DNA of 64,000 bases, from contig JAAVFQ010000009.1 in NCBI GenBank assembly GCA_014800685.1, positions 51,352-115,351 of the forward strand, given 5' to 3'. Origin of the DNA: Bacteroidales bacterium (GTDB taxonomy: Bacteria; Bacteroidota; Bacteroidia; Bacteroidales; Muribaculaceae). Positions 47,094 to 55,646 of this stretch are shown here, piece by piece. The notes under the pieces were generated by a model. The model had not been told where the DNA came from. It saw only the letters and a program-made list of their open reading frames with translations, and made no database searches. Each line of letters begins with the position of its first letter. The stretch's first letter is position 1. Both the position numbers and the translations under genes were made by a program.

Positions 47094-48152
47094 ATGAGAG
47101 TATTGATACTTTATAACAAATTATTCCATTACAGAATACCTGTCTGGAATGTGCTGGCATCGCATTGCGACCTGACAGTGGCATACACTCAAGGTGATGA
47201 TAGCATTACAAAGGAGATACCTTGTCAATTCAAGACAATGCATCTCCCTGCGAAGACTTTTGCAAGACGATTCTTAATACACAAAGATAACATCCGCAAA
47301 TTAGCAAAAGAATATGACGTCATAGTTGCATACGGCGACATAGCTTGGCTAAAATACAGCACTCTGCCCTGGGACAAAAACACAAAAGTGGTTTTCCACA
47401 CTCTTGGCGTATCAGCAAATTATAATAAGGGGTATGACGAATACAAAAAGTGGGATAAGGTGAGGGCTTATTTCTACAGACGAGCCAAAGCACTTGCTTT
47501 CTACACAGATTACCCCATAGCCAAATATGTAAAACTTGGCATCCCCGAGGAAAAAATGTTTGTAGCTCCCAACACCGTGAGCGTGCAGCCATTAAAAGAA
47601 GAAAGAGAAAAAAAGTCTATTTTGATGATTGGCACGCTTTACAGAGAAAAGGGGATTCAACTCTTATTGGATGCATATCTGTCACTGAAAGATTCCGTAA
47701 AGCTGCCGGTACTGAAGATTGTGGGTAATGGGCCGGACTACGAGATTATAAAATCGTGGATAGCAAAACACGACATGTCACATCTTATCAGTCTGGAGGG
47801 AGCAGTCTATGACATCAGTAAGAAAGCGGAATACTTTGCCGAGGCCATCGCCTGCATTTCACCAAAACAAGCGGGACTGACAGTGCTTGAAAGTATGGGG
47901 TATGGAGTTCCCTTCATCACATGGGCAAAAGCGATCACCGGCGGAGAGATGCTTAATATCCACAATGGGAAAGACGGAGTAATCTTCGAGGAAGACTCCG
48001 ATCTTGTAAATATTGTCAGAGACATCTCCACTAACCCATCAATATATATAGGAATGGGAAGGGAAGCAAAAAAGTTCTATGATGAAAATAGAACGATTCA
48101 TCACATGGCTCAAGGCCTATGGGATGCAATTCAGTATGCCTATGATAGCTAA
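47094..48152 (+). CDS. GT4-family glycosyltransferase, paralogue of the preceding gene
   Basis: The GT-B protein of 352 residues shows KSILMIGTLYREKGIQLLL, VGNGPDYEIIKSW and SPKQAGLTVLESMGYGVPF in the donor-binding half. These match the previous gene nearly block for block, so the two probably arose by duplication. I use the ATG at 47094 (MRVLILYNKLFHYRIP); the open frame begins earlier with a TTG at 47037. Its 3' end overlaps the acetyltransferase start region. Substrates are unknown. Confidence 0.83.
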   Translation: MRVLILYNKLFHYRIPVWNVLASHCDLTVAYTQGDDSITKEIPCQFKTMHLPAKTFARRFLIHKDNIRKLAKEYDVIVAYGDIAWLKYSTLPWDKNTKVVFHTLGVSANYNKGYDEYKKWDKVRAYFYRRAKALAFYTDYPIAKYVKLGIPEEKMFVAPNTVSVQPLKEEREKKSILMIGTLYREKGIQLLLDAYLSLKDSVKLPVLKIVGNGPDYEIIKSWIAKHDMSHLISLEGAVYDISKKAEYFAEAIACISPKQAGLTVLESMGYGVPFITWAKAITGGEMLNIHNGKDGVIFEEDSDLVNIVRDISTNPSIYIGMGREAKKFYDENRTIHHMAQGLWDAIQYAYDS

Positions 48153-48783
48153 AATCTTAAAATACGCTAAAGGCTGGTCTAAGAATTTTCTTAATCCGGC
48201 GGTATCAGTTTTCGCTTGTGTAGATGCAAAATCAGACATCTCTGACAAAGCAAAGATTAATAGAAGCGTAAAGGTAGTGGACTCTACCATAGGGCGCTAC
48301 TCCTACGTGGGGGGTAATTCCTGGATAATCAACGCTCAGATCGGAGCATTCTGCTCTATAGCAAGAGACGTCTACATAGGTCTTGCCGGACACACTCTTG
48401 ACTTTCTTTCTACCTCCCCTATCTTTACGGAATCGGCTAATGGCACCGGACATTCATGGCTGAAAAAATCTGAGGTAGCTTACAAGAATGAAAAGACAAT
48501 TATCGGGAATGACGTGTGGATAGGATATGGAGCTAAAGTTAAAAGTGGCATAAAGATTGGCAATGGGGCTATTATAGCTGCAGGAGCTGTAGTGACTAAA
48601 GATGTGCCCTCTTTCGCTATCGTGGGAGGAGTTCCGGCGCGTCTGATTAAATACCGTTTCGATGAGGATTTGATTAAATATATTGAAAGTAGCCAATGGT
48701 GGAATCTTCCGGAAGAGGTTCTAAAGAAAAATATTAATAAGTTTCAGAGCAGGGATATAAAGGTAGGTTTTTCTATAAACTGA
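48124..48783 (+). CDS. Hexapeptide-repeat (CatB/Vat-type) acetyltransferase
   Basis: The left-handed beta-helix fold is evident from hexapeptide repeats (INRSVKVVDSTIGRYSYVGG and, later, IGNDVWIGYGAKVKSGIKIG, IAAGAVVTKDVPSFAIVGGVPA). The last block is the xenobiotic/sugar O-acetyltransferase signature. His in GLAGHTLDFLST is the likely catalytic base. It probably O-acetylates a sugar of the repeat unit. Several starts are possible (48079, 48124, 48136, 48142), all overlapping the previous gene; I give 48124 without strong support. Confidence 0.83.
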   Translation: MQFSMPMIAKILKYAKGWSKNFLNPAVSVFACVDAKSDISDKAKINRSVKVVDSTIGRYSYVGGNSWIINAQIGAFCSIARDVYIGLAGHTLDFLSTSPIFTESANGTGHSWLKKSEVAYKNEKTIIGNDVWIGYGAKVKSGIKIGNGAIIAAGAVVTKDVPSFAIVGGVPARLIKYRFDEDLIKYIESSQWWNLPEEVLKKNINKFQSRDIKVGFSIN

Positions 48784-48790
48784 AACTTAA

Positions 48791-48852
48791 CAATCTAACT
48801 TATTGTAGCTATATCGAGAGCTATCAGAAGAATTAAACATCAAGTTAGATTG
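48791..48852. repeat. Perfect 11-bp inverted repeat in a short intergenic gap
   Basis: CAATCTAACTT at 48791-48801 is the exact inverse complement of AAGTTAGATTG at 48842-48852. The 40-base interior contains a second small stem (TAGCT/AGCTA). It lies between the acetyltransferase and the next glycosyltransferase. It may be a hairpin or an invertible segment. Confidence 0.6.
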
Positions 48853-48881
48853 ACTGTCTGAGATATAACACTTCTTAAATT

Positions 48882-49931
48882 ATGAATAAATACATCGTAG
48901 TCAACGCAACAGCAATGGATCGCTGTGGGGCGCTTAGCATCCTCAGGCAGTTTGTAGATAATATTCCTCTGGACAACCGCAAATGGCTATTGCTTATTTC
49001 ACCGGATATTTCTATTCAGACCGATAATCCCAATGTCAGACTTGAGCCGGTCAAGGGTGTCAAAGCGAGACTCAAGAGAATTTGGTGGGATGCGGTCGGA
49101 CTGAAAAAATGGTTAAAAGAGAATAAAATTGAGCCTTTGGCAATATTTTCATTGCACAACACCAGTTGCAATGGGCCGGAAAATGTTCCGAATTTCATTT
49201 ATTATGAACAGTCGATTCCCTTCAACAATTTCCGGTGGAATCCTTTCAAGAAAAAAGAAAGAACCATTTGGCTCTATAAAAATTTCTATCCTTTCTTCGT
49301 AAAACTCTTTTTGAAAAGGGATACAGTGATATTTGTTCAATTGGAGTATGTAAAGGATGAATTTGCAAAGATGTTCAATCATCCTAAAGAGCTGATACAC
49401 GTCTGCAGCCCGACCATATTGGCCCCGAAGGTGGAGATTAAGAATTCCACAGAGACGTCGGGAAAGCCACGGATGATTTTCCCTGCGAGGGCTGATGTCT
49501 ATAAGAATCATAGAGTAGTCGAAGAAGCATTAAAATTTACTGATGCAGATGTGGAGATTTTATTTACCACCGATGAAAAGGAGAGGAAAGTTTCCGATGA
49601 ACGCATCAAGCACATAGGATTGCAGCCATACGAAAAAATTTTTCAGCTCTATCAGAATTGCGATGCGCTGATTTTCCCAAGCTATATGGAAACTTTCGGA
49701 CTGCCTCTGATCGAAGCCGCAATGACCGGATTGGCGGTTATTGCTCCGGACTTGCCATACGCCCGAGAACTGCTTAGGGGCTACGACGGGGCTGTCTTTG
49801 TCGGACATAAAGACCCGCAGGGATGGGCAAAAGCCATTGAAAAAATTGAAAAGGGAAAGAGATATCGCCCTATCGACATTTCTAACCGCCCGGGATGGAA
49901 AGAATTATTTGAAAATATAACATATAAGTAA
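48882..49931 (+). CDS. GT4-family glycosyltransferase
   Basis: The 349-residue enzyme has the GT4 C-terminal domain with RMIFPARADVYKNHRVVEEA and ALIFPSYMETFGLPLIEAAM. The last of these contains a proper E-x7-E pair (ETFGLPLIE) for binding the donor phosphates. The N-terminal half carries HNTSCNGPENVPNFIYYEQS. It is more like rhamnosyl/fucosyl-type transferases than the two preceding genes, but the donor is not known. Its stop codon lies in the left arm of the repeat at 49926. Confidence 0.87.
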   Translation: MNKYIVVNATAMDRCGALSILRQFVDNIPLDNRKWLLLISPDISIQTDNPNVRLEPVKGVKARLKRIWWDAVGLKKWLKENKIEPLAIFSLHNTSCNGPENVPNFIYYEQSIPFNNFRWNPFKKKERTIWLYKNFYPFFVKLFLKRDTVIFVQLEYVKDEFAKMFNHPKELIHVCSPTILAPKVEIKNSTETSGKPRMIFPARADVYKNHRVVEEALKFTDADVEILFTTDEKERKVSDERIKHIGLQPYEKIFQLYQNCDALIFPSYMETFGLPLIEAAMTGLAVIAPDLPYARELLRGYDGAVFVGHKDPQGWAKAIEKIEKGKRYRPIDISNRPGWKELFENITYK

Positions 49932-49984
49932 GTATTCAGAATTAAACGATAATATGAGTATAAACTAATTATCAATACTTACTT
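49926..49984. repeat. Intergenic inverted-repeat element before capE
   Basis: AAGTAAGTATTCAGAATTAA at 49926-49945 pairs imperfectly with TAATTATCAATACTTACTT at 49966-49984. It is a short version of the element at 42096, with almost no interior. The left arm supplies the stop codon of the upstream gene. Confidence 0.6.
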
Positions 49985-50001
49985 AATCAAAACAATTACA
50001 C

Positions 50002-51051
50002 ATGTTAAAATTCAAAGATAAAACCCTCCTTATCACCGGAGGAACAGGCTCTTTCGGCAATGCAGTGCTCCGCCGCTATCTTCAGTCGGACATTAAGGAG
50101 ATACGCATTTTCAGCCGTGATGAGAAGAAGCAGGATGATATGCGCCATGAATATCAGGCCCGCTACCCTGAAGTGGCTCACAAAATAAAATTCTATATCG
50201 GCGATGTGCGTGACCTTCAGTCATGCAAGAATGCTATGCCGGGAGTGGACTATATCTTCCACGCAGCAGCCCTCAAGCAGGTGCCTTCATGCGAGTTTTT
50301 CCCTATGGAGGCTGTGAAAACCAACGTTATCGGTACAGATAATATCCTTACGGCTGCCGTGGAGGCCGGAGTGGAGGCGGTCATCTGTCTCTCTACCGAC
50401 AAAGCGGCTTATCCCATAAATGCAATGGGCATAACGAAGGCTATAGAGGAGAAGGTGGCTGTGGCTAAGTCCCGCTATTCCGGAAAGACTAAAATTTGCT
50501 GCACGAGATATGGAAACGTGATGTGCTCACGCGGATCGGTGATTCCTCTCTGGATAGAGCAGATTCGTTCCGGAAATCCTATCACTATCACTGAGCCGTC
50601 GATGACTCGCTTTATCATGAGTCTGGAGGAGGCTGTGGATCTTGTGCTTTTCGCTTTCGAGCATGGAGAGAACGGCGACATTCTGGTGCAGAAGGCTCCG
50701 GCCTGCACTATCGGGACGCAGGCTCAGGCCGTCTGCGAGCTGTTCGGTGGTAATAAAGACGATATTAAGGTAATCGGCATCCGTCATGGCGAAAAGATGT
50801 ATGAGACGCTTCTTACGAATGAGGAGTGCGCCAAGGCTGTGGATTTAGGCAATTTTTATCGTGTGCCGGCTGATAATCGTGGCCTTAATTACGATAAATT
50901 CTTCAAGGACGGCGATGAGACGCGCAATCTTCTTACTGAGTTTAATTCTAATAATACCCGCCAGCTTACTGTGGAGGAGACCAAGCAGAAGATAGCTTCT
51001 CTCGAATACATCCAGAAAGAGCTCTCCGGAGAGGGAAACTTTGTGCAATGA
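50002..51051 (+). CDS. capE: UDP-GlcNAc 4,6-dehydratase/5-epimerase (CapE/WbjB type)
   Basis: This cytosolic SDR enzyme starts the UDP-L-FucNAc pathway from UDP-GlcNAc. The nucleotide-binding GGTGSFGNAVLRRYL is at residues 13-27. HAAALKQVPSCEFFPMEAVK near 88 is typical of the FlaA1/CapE group. STDKAAYPINAMGITKA near 129 holds the catalytic region with a Met in place of the usual Tyr, as in the FlaA1/CapE family. The length is 349 residues. It overlaps capF by four bases. Confidence 0.92.
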   Translation: MLKFKDKTLLITGGTGSFGNAVLRRYLQSDIKEIRIFSRDEKKQDDMRHEYQARYPEVAHKIKFYIGDVRDLQSCKNAMPGVDYIFHAAALKQVPSCEFFPMEAVKTNVIGTDNILTAAVEAGVEAVICLSTDKAAYPINAMGITKAIEEKVAVAKSRYSGKTKICCTRYGNVMCSRGSVIPLWIEQIRSGNPITITEPSMTRFIMSLEEAVDLVLFAFEHGENGDILVQKAPACTIGTQAQAVCELFGGNKDDIKVIGIRHGEKMYETLLTNEECAKAVDLGNFYRVPADNRGLNYDKFFKDGDETRNLLTEFNSNNTRQLTVEETKQKIASLEYIQKELSGEGNFVQ

Positions 51052-52250
51052 AAATACTGGTGACCGGCGCCAATGGCTTTGTAGGCAAGAATCTGTGCGC
51101 CCAGCTTAATAATATCAAGGATGGCAAGGCCCGGAATTATCCGTTCGCCGTTGATGAGGTGTTTGAGTATGACATTGACTCGACGCCTGAAGAACTGGAC
51201 CGCTACTGCAAGGAGGCCGACTTTGTCTTCAATCTCGCCGGAGTGAATCGCCCGGAAAATCCTGAAGACTTCAAAAAGGGGAATTTCGGTTTTGCCTCAA
51301 CGCTGCTCAAGACTCTGAAAAGACATGGCAATGACTGCCCTGTGATGCTCTCAAGCTCTATTCAGGCTACCCTTATAGGCCGCTATGCCGGCCACCCTTA
51401 CGGCGAGAGCAAGAAGGCCGGAGAAGAGCTCTTCTTCGACTACGCCCGCGAGACCGGCGCTAAAGTCTTGGTGTATCGTTTCCCGAACCTTTTCGGAAAG
51501 TGGTGCCGTCCGAACTATAACTCTGCGGTGGCCACTTTTTGCAACAACATCGCCAATGGCTTGCCCATTCAGGTAAATGACCCCAACGTAGAGCTGGAAC
51601 TTCTCTATATCGATGACCTCGTAGATGAGATGATGCTCGCTCTGCAGGGTAAGGAGCACAGATGCGAATTTGACGGCCTCAAGACCAAGCTGACGGAGAA
51701 TGGTCGGTATTGCGCGGTGCCCACCACATTTCATGTAAAACTCGGTGAAATCGTAGACCTGCTGCATGAGTTTGAGAAGATGCCTCAGACGCTGATGATA
51801 CCGGAAATACCTGCCGAGGGATTCGCAAAACGGCTTTTCTCCACCTATCTTTCCTATCTCCCTGCCGAGAAGGCCATCTTTGACTTAAAAATGAACCGGG
51901 ATGACAGAGGCAGCTTCACCGAGCTGCTGCATACTCCGAAATGCGGACAGGTGAGCATCAACATATCCAAACCCGGCATCACTAAGGGGCAGCATTGGCA
52001 CCATACCAAATGGGAGCAATTCATAGTGGTGAAAGGCCACGGCCTCATTCAGATGCGCAAGGAGGGCTCTGACGAGGTGCTGAATTTCGAAGTCAGCGGT
52101 GACAATATCCAGTCGGTCATTATGCTGCCCGGATATACTCACAACATCATAAACCTCTCTGACACCGAAGACCTCGTGACGGTCATGTATTGCAACGAGA
52201 TTTTCGATCCTAATCACCCCGACACATATTTTGACCCGGTAGAAAAGTAA
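51048..52250 (+). CDS. capF: Bifunctional UDP-FucNAc pathway reductase/epimerase CapF (WbjC)
   Basis: CapF carries out the second step to UDP-L-FucNAc. It has an N-terminal SDR domain with VTGANGFVGKNLC at residues 4-16 and PYGESKKAGEEL near 115. The C-terminal cupin (about 285-395) shows KGQHWHHTKWEQFIVV, whose His cluster binds zinc in known CapF. The two-domain order and 400-residue length fit. It overlaps capE by ATGA. Its stop lies in the left arm of the repeat that ends at 52431. Confidence 0.92.
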   Translation: MKILVTGANGFVGKNLCAQLNNIKDGKARNYPFAVDEVFEYDIDSTPEELDRYCKEADFVFNLAGVNRPENPEDFKKGNFGFASTLLKTLKRHGNDCPVMLSSSIQATLIGRYAGHPYGESKKAGEELFFDYARETGAKVLVYRFPNLFGKWCRPNYNSAVATFCNNIANGLPIQVNDPNVELELLYIDDLVDEMMLALQGKEHRCEFDGLKTKLTENGRYCAVPTTFHVKLGEIVDLLHEFEKMPQTLMIPEIPAEGFAKRLFSTYLSYLPAEKAIFDLKMNRDDRGSFTELLHTPKCGQVSINISKPGITKGQHWHHTKWEQFIVVKGHGLIQMRKEGSDEVLNFEVSGDNIQSVIMLPGYTHNIINLSDTEDLVTVMYCNEIFDPNHPDTYFDPVEK

Positions 52251-52431
52251 GTAAGTGAGATAAATTAATGTACATATAAAACGAAGTGATTTTAGAGATA
52301 AATTCTCGACGAAACGAAGGAAGATATAAGCATATCTGACTGAGTGACAACGGGGAATCAGCCCAAAAGAACAAGTTTTATAGTACACGCGTTTCATCTC
52401 ACATATATCGTTTAATTTTTAGAACTTACTT
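52245..52431. repeat. Intergenic repeat between capF and capG
   Basis: AAGTAAGTAAGTGAGATAAA at 52245-52264 and TTTAATTTTTAGAACTTACT at 52411-52430 form loose inverted ends. The segment 52371-52403 (ACAAGTTTTATAG to TTTCATCTC) is the reverse complement of the block at 6297-6332 and of 55607-55638. No consensus promoter was found in it. The right end abuts the capG start codon. Confidence 0.6.
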
Positions 52432-52432
52432 A

Positions 52433-53614
52433 ATGAAAACAGATTATAAAGACATTGCGTTTGCCGACAACGGCAAGCTGAAACTCCTCATTATAGTAGG
52501 CACGCGGCCGGAGATAATAAGGCTTTCGGCTACTATAAATAAGTGCAGAAAATATTTCGATGTCATTCTGGCTCATACCGGTCAGAATTATGACTATAAT
52601 CTGAACGGCGTCTTCTTCAAAGATCTGAAACTCGCAGACCCGGAAGTCTATATGGATGCTGTGGGGGATGATCTCGGAGCAACAGTAGGAAACATAATCA
52701 ACTGCTCTTATAAGCTTATGGCGCAGATTATGCCCGACGCGCTTCTCATCCTGGGCGACACGAATTCCTGCCTGTCAGCTATCCCTGCCAAACGCCTGCA
52801 TATCCCTATCTTTCACATGGAAGCCGGCAACAGATGTAAGGATGAATGTCTGCCGGAAGAGACCAACCGCCGTATCGTGGATATAATTTCCGACGTCAAC
52901 CTCTGCTACTCCGAGCATGCGCGACGCTATCTTGCCGATTGCGGTCTTCCCAAGGAGAGAACATACGTAACCGGCTCGCCGATGGCTGAAGTCCTTCACG
53001 CCAACCTGGCTGACATCGAAGCGAGCGACATTCATAAGCGCCTCGGCCTTGAGAAAGGGAAATATATGCTTCTATCGGCCCACAGAGAGGAGAATATCGA
53101 CACAGAGAAGAATTTCCTCTCTCTCTTCAATGCCATAAACGCCATAGCTGAGAAATATGACATGCCGATACTTTACAGCTGCCATCCTCGCAGCCGTAAA
53201 CGTCTGGAACAGTCAGGATTCCGTCTTGATAAGCGGGTGATTCAGCACGAACCGCTCGGCTTTCACGATTACAACTCTCTGCAGATGAACGCAGCGGCCG
53301 TCATTTCCGACTCAGGCACCCTGCCGGAAGAATCCAGCTTCTTCACCTCAGTGGGACATCCCTTCCCTGCCGTCTGTATCCGCACCTCTACGGAACGCCC
53401 GGAAAGCCTTGACAATGCCGGATTCATCCTCGCCGGCATTGACGAGAAATCTCTGCTGCAGGCCGTAGAAACTGCTATCTCCATGAACCGTAACCACGAT
53501 GACGGCACCCCGGTGGACGTCTATGTCGGGGAGAATGTATCGACCATCGTAGTCAAAATAATACAGTCATACGTCACCGTAGTCAACAAAATGGTCTGGC
53601 GCAAAGACTCCTGA
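52433..53614 (+). CDS. capG: UDP-N-acetyl sugar 2-epimerase CapG (WbjD)
   Basis: This is the last step to UDP-L-FucNAc. It belongs to the non-hydrolysing UDP-GlcNAc 2-epimerase fold, like WecB at 44794 but clearly distinct. Seen are IIVGTRPEIIRLSATINKC at residues 18-36, LILGDTNSCLSA near 104, FHMEAGNRCKDECLPEETNR, LLSAHREENIDTEKNF and VISDSGTLPEESSFF. These match CapG/WbjD better than WecB. The length is 393 residues. It follows capE-capF. Confidence 0.92.
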   Translation: MKTDYKDIAFADNGKLKLLIIVGTRPEIIRLSATINKCRKYFDVILAHTGQNYDYNLNGVFFKDLKLADPEVYMDAVGDDLGATVGNIINCSYKLMAQIMPDALLILGDTNSCLSAIPAKRLHIPIFHMEAGNRCKDECLPEETNRRIVDIISDVNLCYSEHARRYLADCGLPKERTYVTGSPMAEVLHANLADIEASDIHKRLGLEKGKYMLLSAHREENIDTEKNFLSLFNAINAIAEKYDMPILYSCHPRSRKRLEQSGFRLDKRVIQHEPLGFHDYNSLQMNAAAVISDSGTLPEESSFFTSVGHPFPAVCIRTSTERPESLDNAGFILAGIDEKSLLQAVETAISMNRNHDDGTPVDVYVGENVSTIVVKIIQSYVTVVNKMVWRKDS

Positions 53615-53706
53615 CATTTATTTACTAAAGTTTCGCAGGCTCAACTTAAAGTTTATGAGTTTAGGGGGGTACTTCTCAGATTTAATCACGTACAGATGAC
53701 CAGCTT

Positions 53707-54924
53707 ATGAATATCTTGTTCCTTTCCCTTGCAAGGTTTGACGACATTAACGTCCGCGGCATTTATCCCGACCTTATTCGGGAATTTATAGGGCGGGGGA
53801 TGAATGTCTTTATCGCATCTCCGCTGGAAAGAAGATTCGGGGAGCCCACTCGTCTTATCACCTCCCCCCACTGCCAGATATTAAGAATAAAAACACTTAA
53901 TATCCAGAAAACAAACATCTTAGAGAAAGGAATCGGAACTCTCCTCTTAGAATCACAATTTGATAAGGCTATCAGGAAATATTGGGGCGACATAAATTTC
54001 GACCTGATTATATATGCCACTCCCCCTATCACTTTTAATAGAGTCATCGAAAGGGTGAAGAAAAGATGTGGCTGCAGGAGCTATCTGATGCTGAAGGATA
54101 TTTTTCCTCAGAATGCAGTAGACATCGGAATGATGAAAGAGGGGGGCATCCTGCACAGTATGTTCAGAAAGAAAGAGAAACGCCTTTATGAAATTTCTGA
54201 CCGCATAGGATGTATGTCGCCGGCAAATTGTGATTATGTCATAAAGCACAATCCTGACGTAGACCCCGCAAAAGTGGAATTATGCCCCAATGCAATCACC
54301 CCGATAGAAAATAGCGGACTATCCCACGAAGAAAGAAAAAACTTACTTTCAAGGATGGGGATACCGCATGATAAGACTCTCTACATCTATGGAGGAAATC
54401 TGGGAAAACCGCAGGGACTTGACTTCTTACTAAAGATTGTAGAAGAAAACGAAAAGCGCTCTGACAGTTTCATCGCAATAGTAGGGAGCGGCACCGAATA
54501 TCCGAGAATAAACAACTGGTTTGAAGCGAAGCATCCTCGAAATGCGACATTAATTTCAGCTCTTCCCAAAGATGAATATGATGAGCTCGTCAGAGCCTCT
54601 GACGTGGGATTGATATTTCTGGATCCCCGCTTCACCATTCCGAATTTCCCGTCACGCTTGCTGAGCTATCTCGAAAACTCCATGCCGGTACTCCTCGCCA
54701 CCGACAGGAATACCGACATGGGCAGAATCGCAGAAGCAAATGGATTTGGCTTATGGTGTGAAAGCGGCGATGTGAGCACTTTTATCAGCAATATGGACAT
54801 TGCTAAAGAGAACCTCAAGGAGATGGGAGAAAAGGGACATCGGTATCTGCTGAAAAACTATACGGCCGAAAAGGTGTGTGACATTATATTTCCACCCGTA
54901 AGTGAGATGCAAATCGGGGATTAA
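53707..54924 (+). CDS. wbuB: WbuB-like L-FucNAc transferase (GT4)
   Basis: The 405-residue GT4 enzyme resembles WbuB, which adds L-FucNAc in O-antigen synthesis. The N-terminal half contains DLIIYATPPITF and LMLKDIFPQNAVDIGMM, typical of this family (YxxDIWP-like). The donor half has FIYGG-like TLYIYGGNLGKPQGLDFLL, VGSGTEYPRI and LIFLDPRFTIPNFPSRLLSYLE. Its place next to capEFG and the priming enzyme supports transfer of FucNAc as an early step. The 92-base gap before it holds a repeat segment shared with 43420-43450. Confidence 0.85.
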   Translation: MNILFLSLARFDDINVRGIYPDLIREFIGRGMNVFIASPLERRFGEPTRLITSPHCQILRIKTLNIQKTNILEKGIGTLLLESQFDKAIRKYWGDINFDLIIYATPPITFNRVIERVKKRCGCRSYLMLKDIFPQNAVDIGMMKEGGILHSMFRKKEKRLYEISDRIGCMSPANCDYVIKHNPDVDPAKVELCPNAITPIENSGLSHEERKNLLSRMGIPHDKTLYIYGGNLGKPQGLDFLLKIVEENEKRSDSFIAIVGSGTEYPRINNWFEAKHPRNATLISALPKDEYDELVRASDVGLIFLDPRFTIPNFPSRLLSYLENSMPVLLATDRNTDMGRIAEANGFGLWCESGDVSTFISNMDIAKENLKEMGEKGHRYLLKNYTAEKVCDIIFPPVSEMQIGD

Positions 54925-54953
54925 ACACTTACCCACTTTGAAACTAAGCACTT

Positions 54954-55610
54954 ATGAACGTCTATAAATCATTCATCAAGCGCACAATAGATATCGTAGC
55001 AAGCGGCGGGGCACTCATCGTTTTATCGCTCCCCCTGGCCGCCGTGACTCTCTGGCTCCACATAGCCAATAAGGGTGCCGGAGCGTTCTTTAAGCAGGAG
55101 CGACCGGGAAAGAATGGCAAAATCTTCAAAGTAGTGAAGTTCAAGACCATGACCGACGAGCGAGACGCAGACGGGAATCTGCTCCCCGACGCCGCGCGAC
55201 TCACAAAAGTAGGCAGACTGGTGCGCTCCACATCCATAGACGAATTGCCTCAACTCTGGAACGTACTGAAGGGAGACATGTCGCTTATAGGCCCTCGTCC
55301 GCTCTTAGTGAAATATCTACCTCTCTATACCCCGGAGCAGGCTCGCCGTCATGACGTAAGACCCGGAATCACAGGTTGGGCGCAATGTCACGGCAGAAAT
55401 CTATGCCTGCTTAGTAAAAAGTTTGAATACGATGTCTGGTATGTGGATAATCTCTGCTTTAAGACTGATTTGAATATACTTCTTTTAACTATAAAGAAGG
55501 TTTTCAGCCGGTCAGACGTCGGAACCGGCGCAGGAAACATGGCTCAGGTGGATGACCTTCATTTCGCAGAAAGACTTAAAAAGCTTAAGGAAAGTAGCCC
55601 TAATGGGTGA
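54954..55610 (+). CDS. Priming glycosyl-1-phosphate transferase (PglC/WcaJ family)
   Basis: This monotopic membrane enzyme puts the first sugar-1-phosphate on undecaprenyl phosphate. A single N-terminal hydrophobic re-entrant helix at about residues 13-35 is followed by FKQERPGKNGKIFKVVKFKTM. The catalytic block STSIDELPQLWNVLKGDMSL holds the Asp-Glu dyad, with IGPRPLLVKYLPLYTPEQ after it. The length of 218 residues is that of the small PglC type. The final GRNLCLLSKKFEYDVWYVDN is in the expected place. It may use UDP-FucNAc4N-like or UDP-GlcNAc-type sugars; the substrate is not known. Confidence 0.93.
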   Translation: MNVYKSFIKRTIDIVASGGALIVLSLPLAAVTLWLHIANKGAGAFFKQERPGKNGKIFKVVKFKTMTDERDADGNLLPDAARLTKVGRLVRSTSIDELPQLWNVLKGDMSLIGPRPLLVKYLPLYTPEQARRHDVRPGITGWAQCHGRNLCLLSKKFEYDVWYVDNLCFKTDLNILLLTIKKVFSRSDVGTGAGNMAQVDDLHFAERLKKLKESSPNG

Positions 55611-55646
55611 GTTTTATAGTTCAGGAGTTTTCATCTTTAACACATA

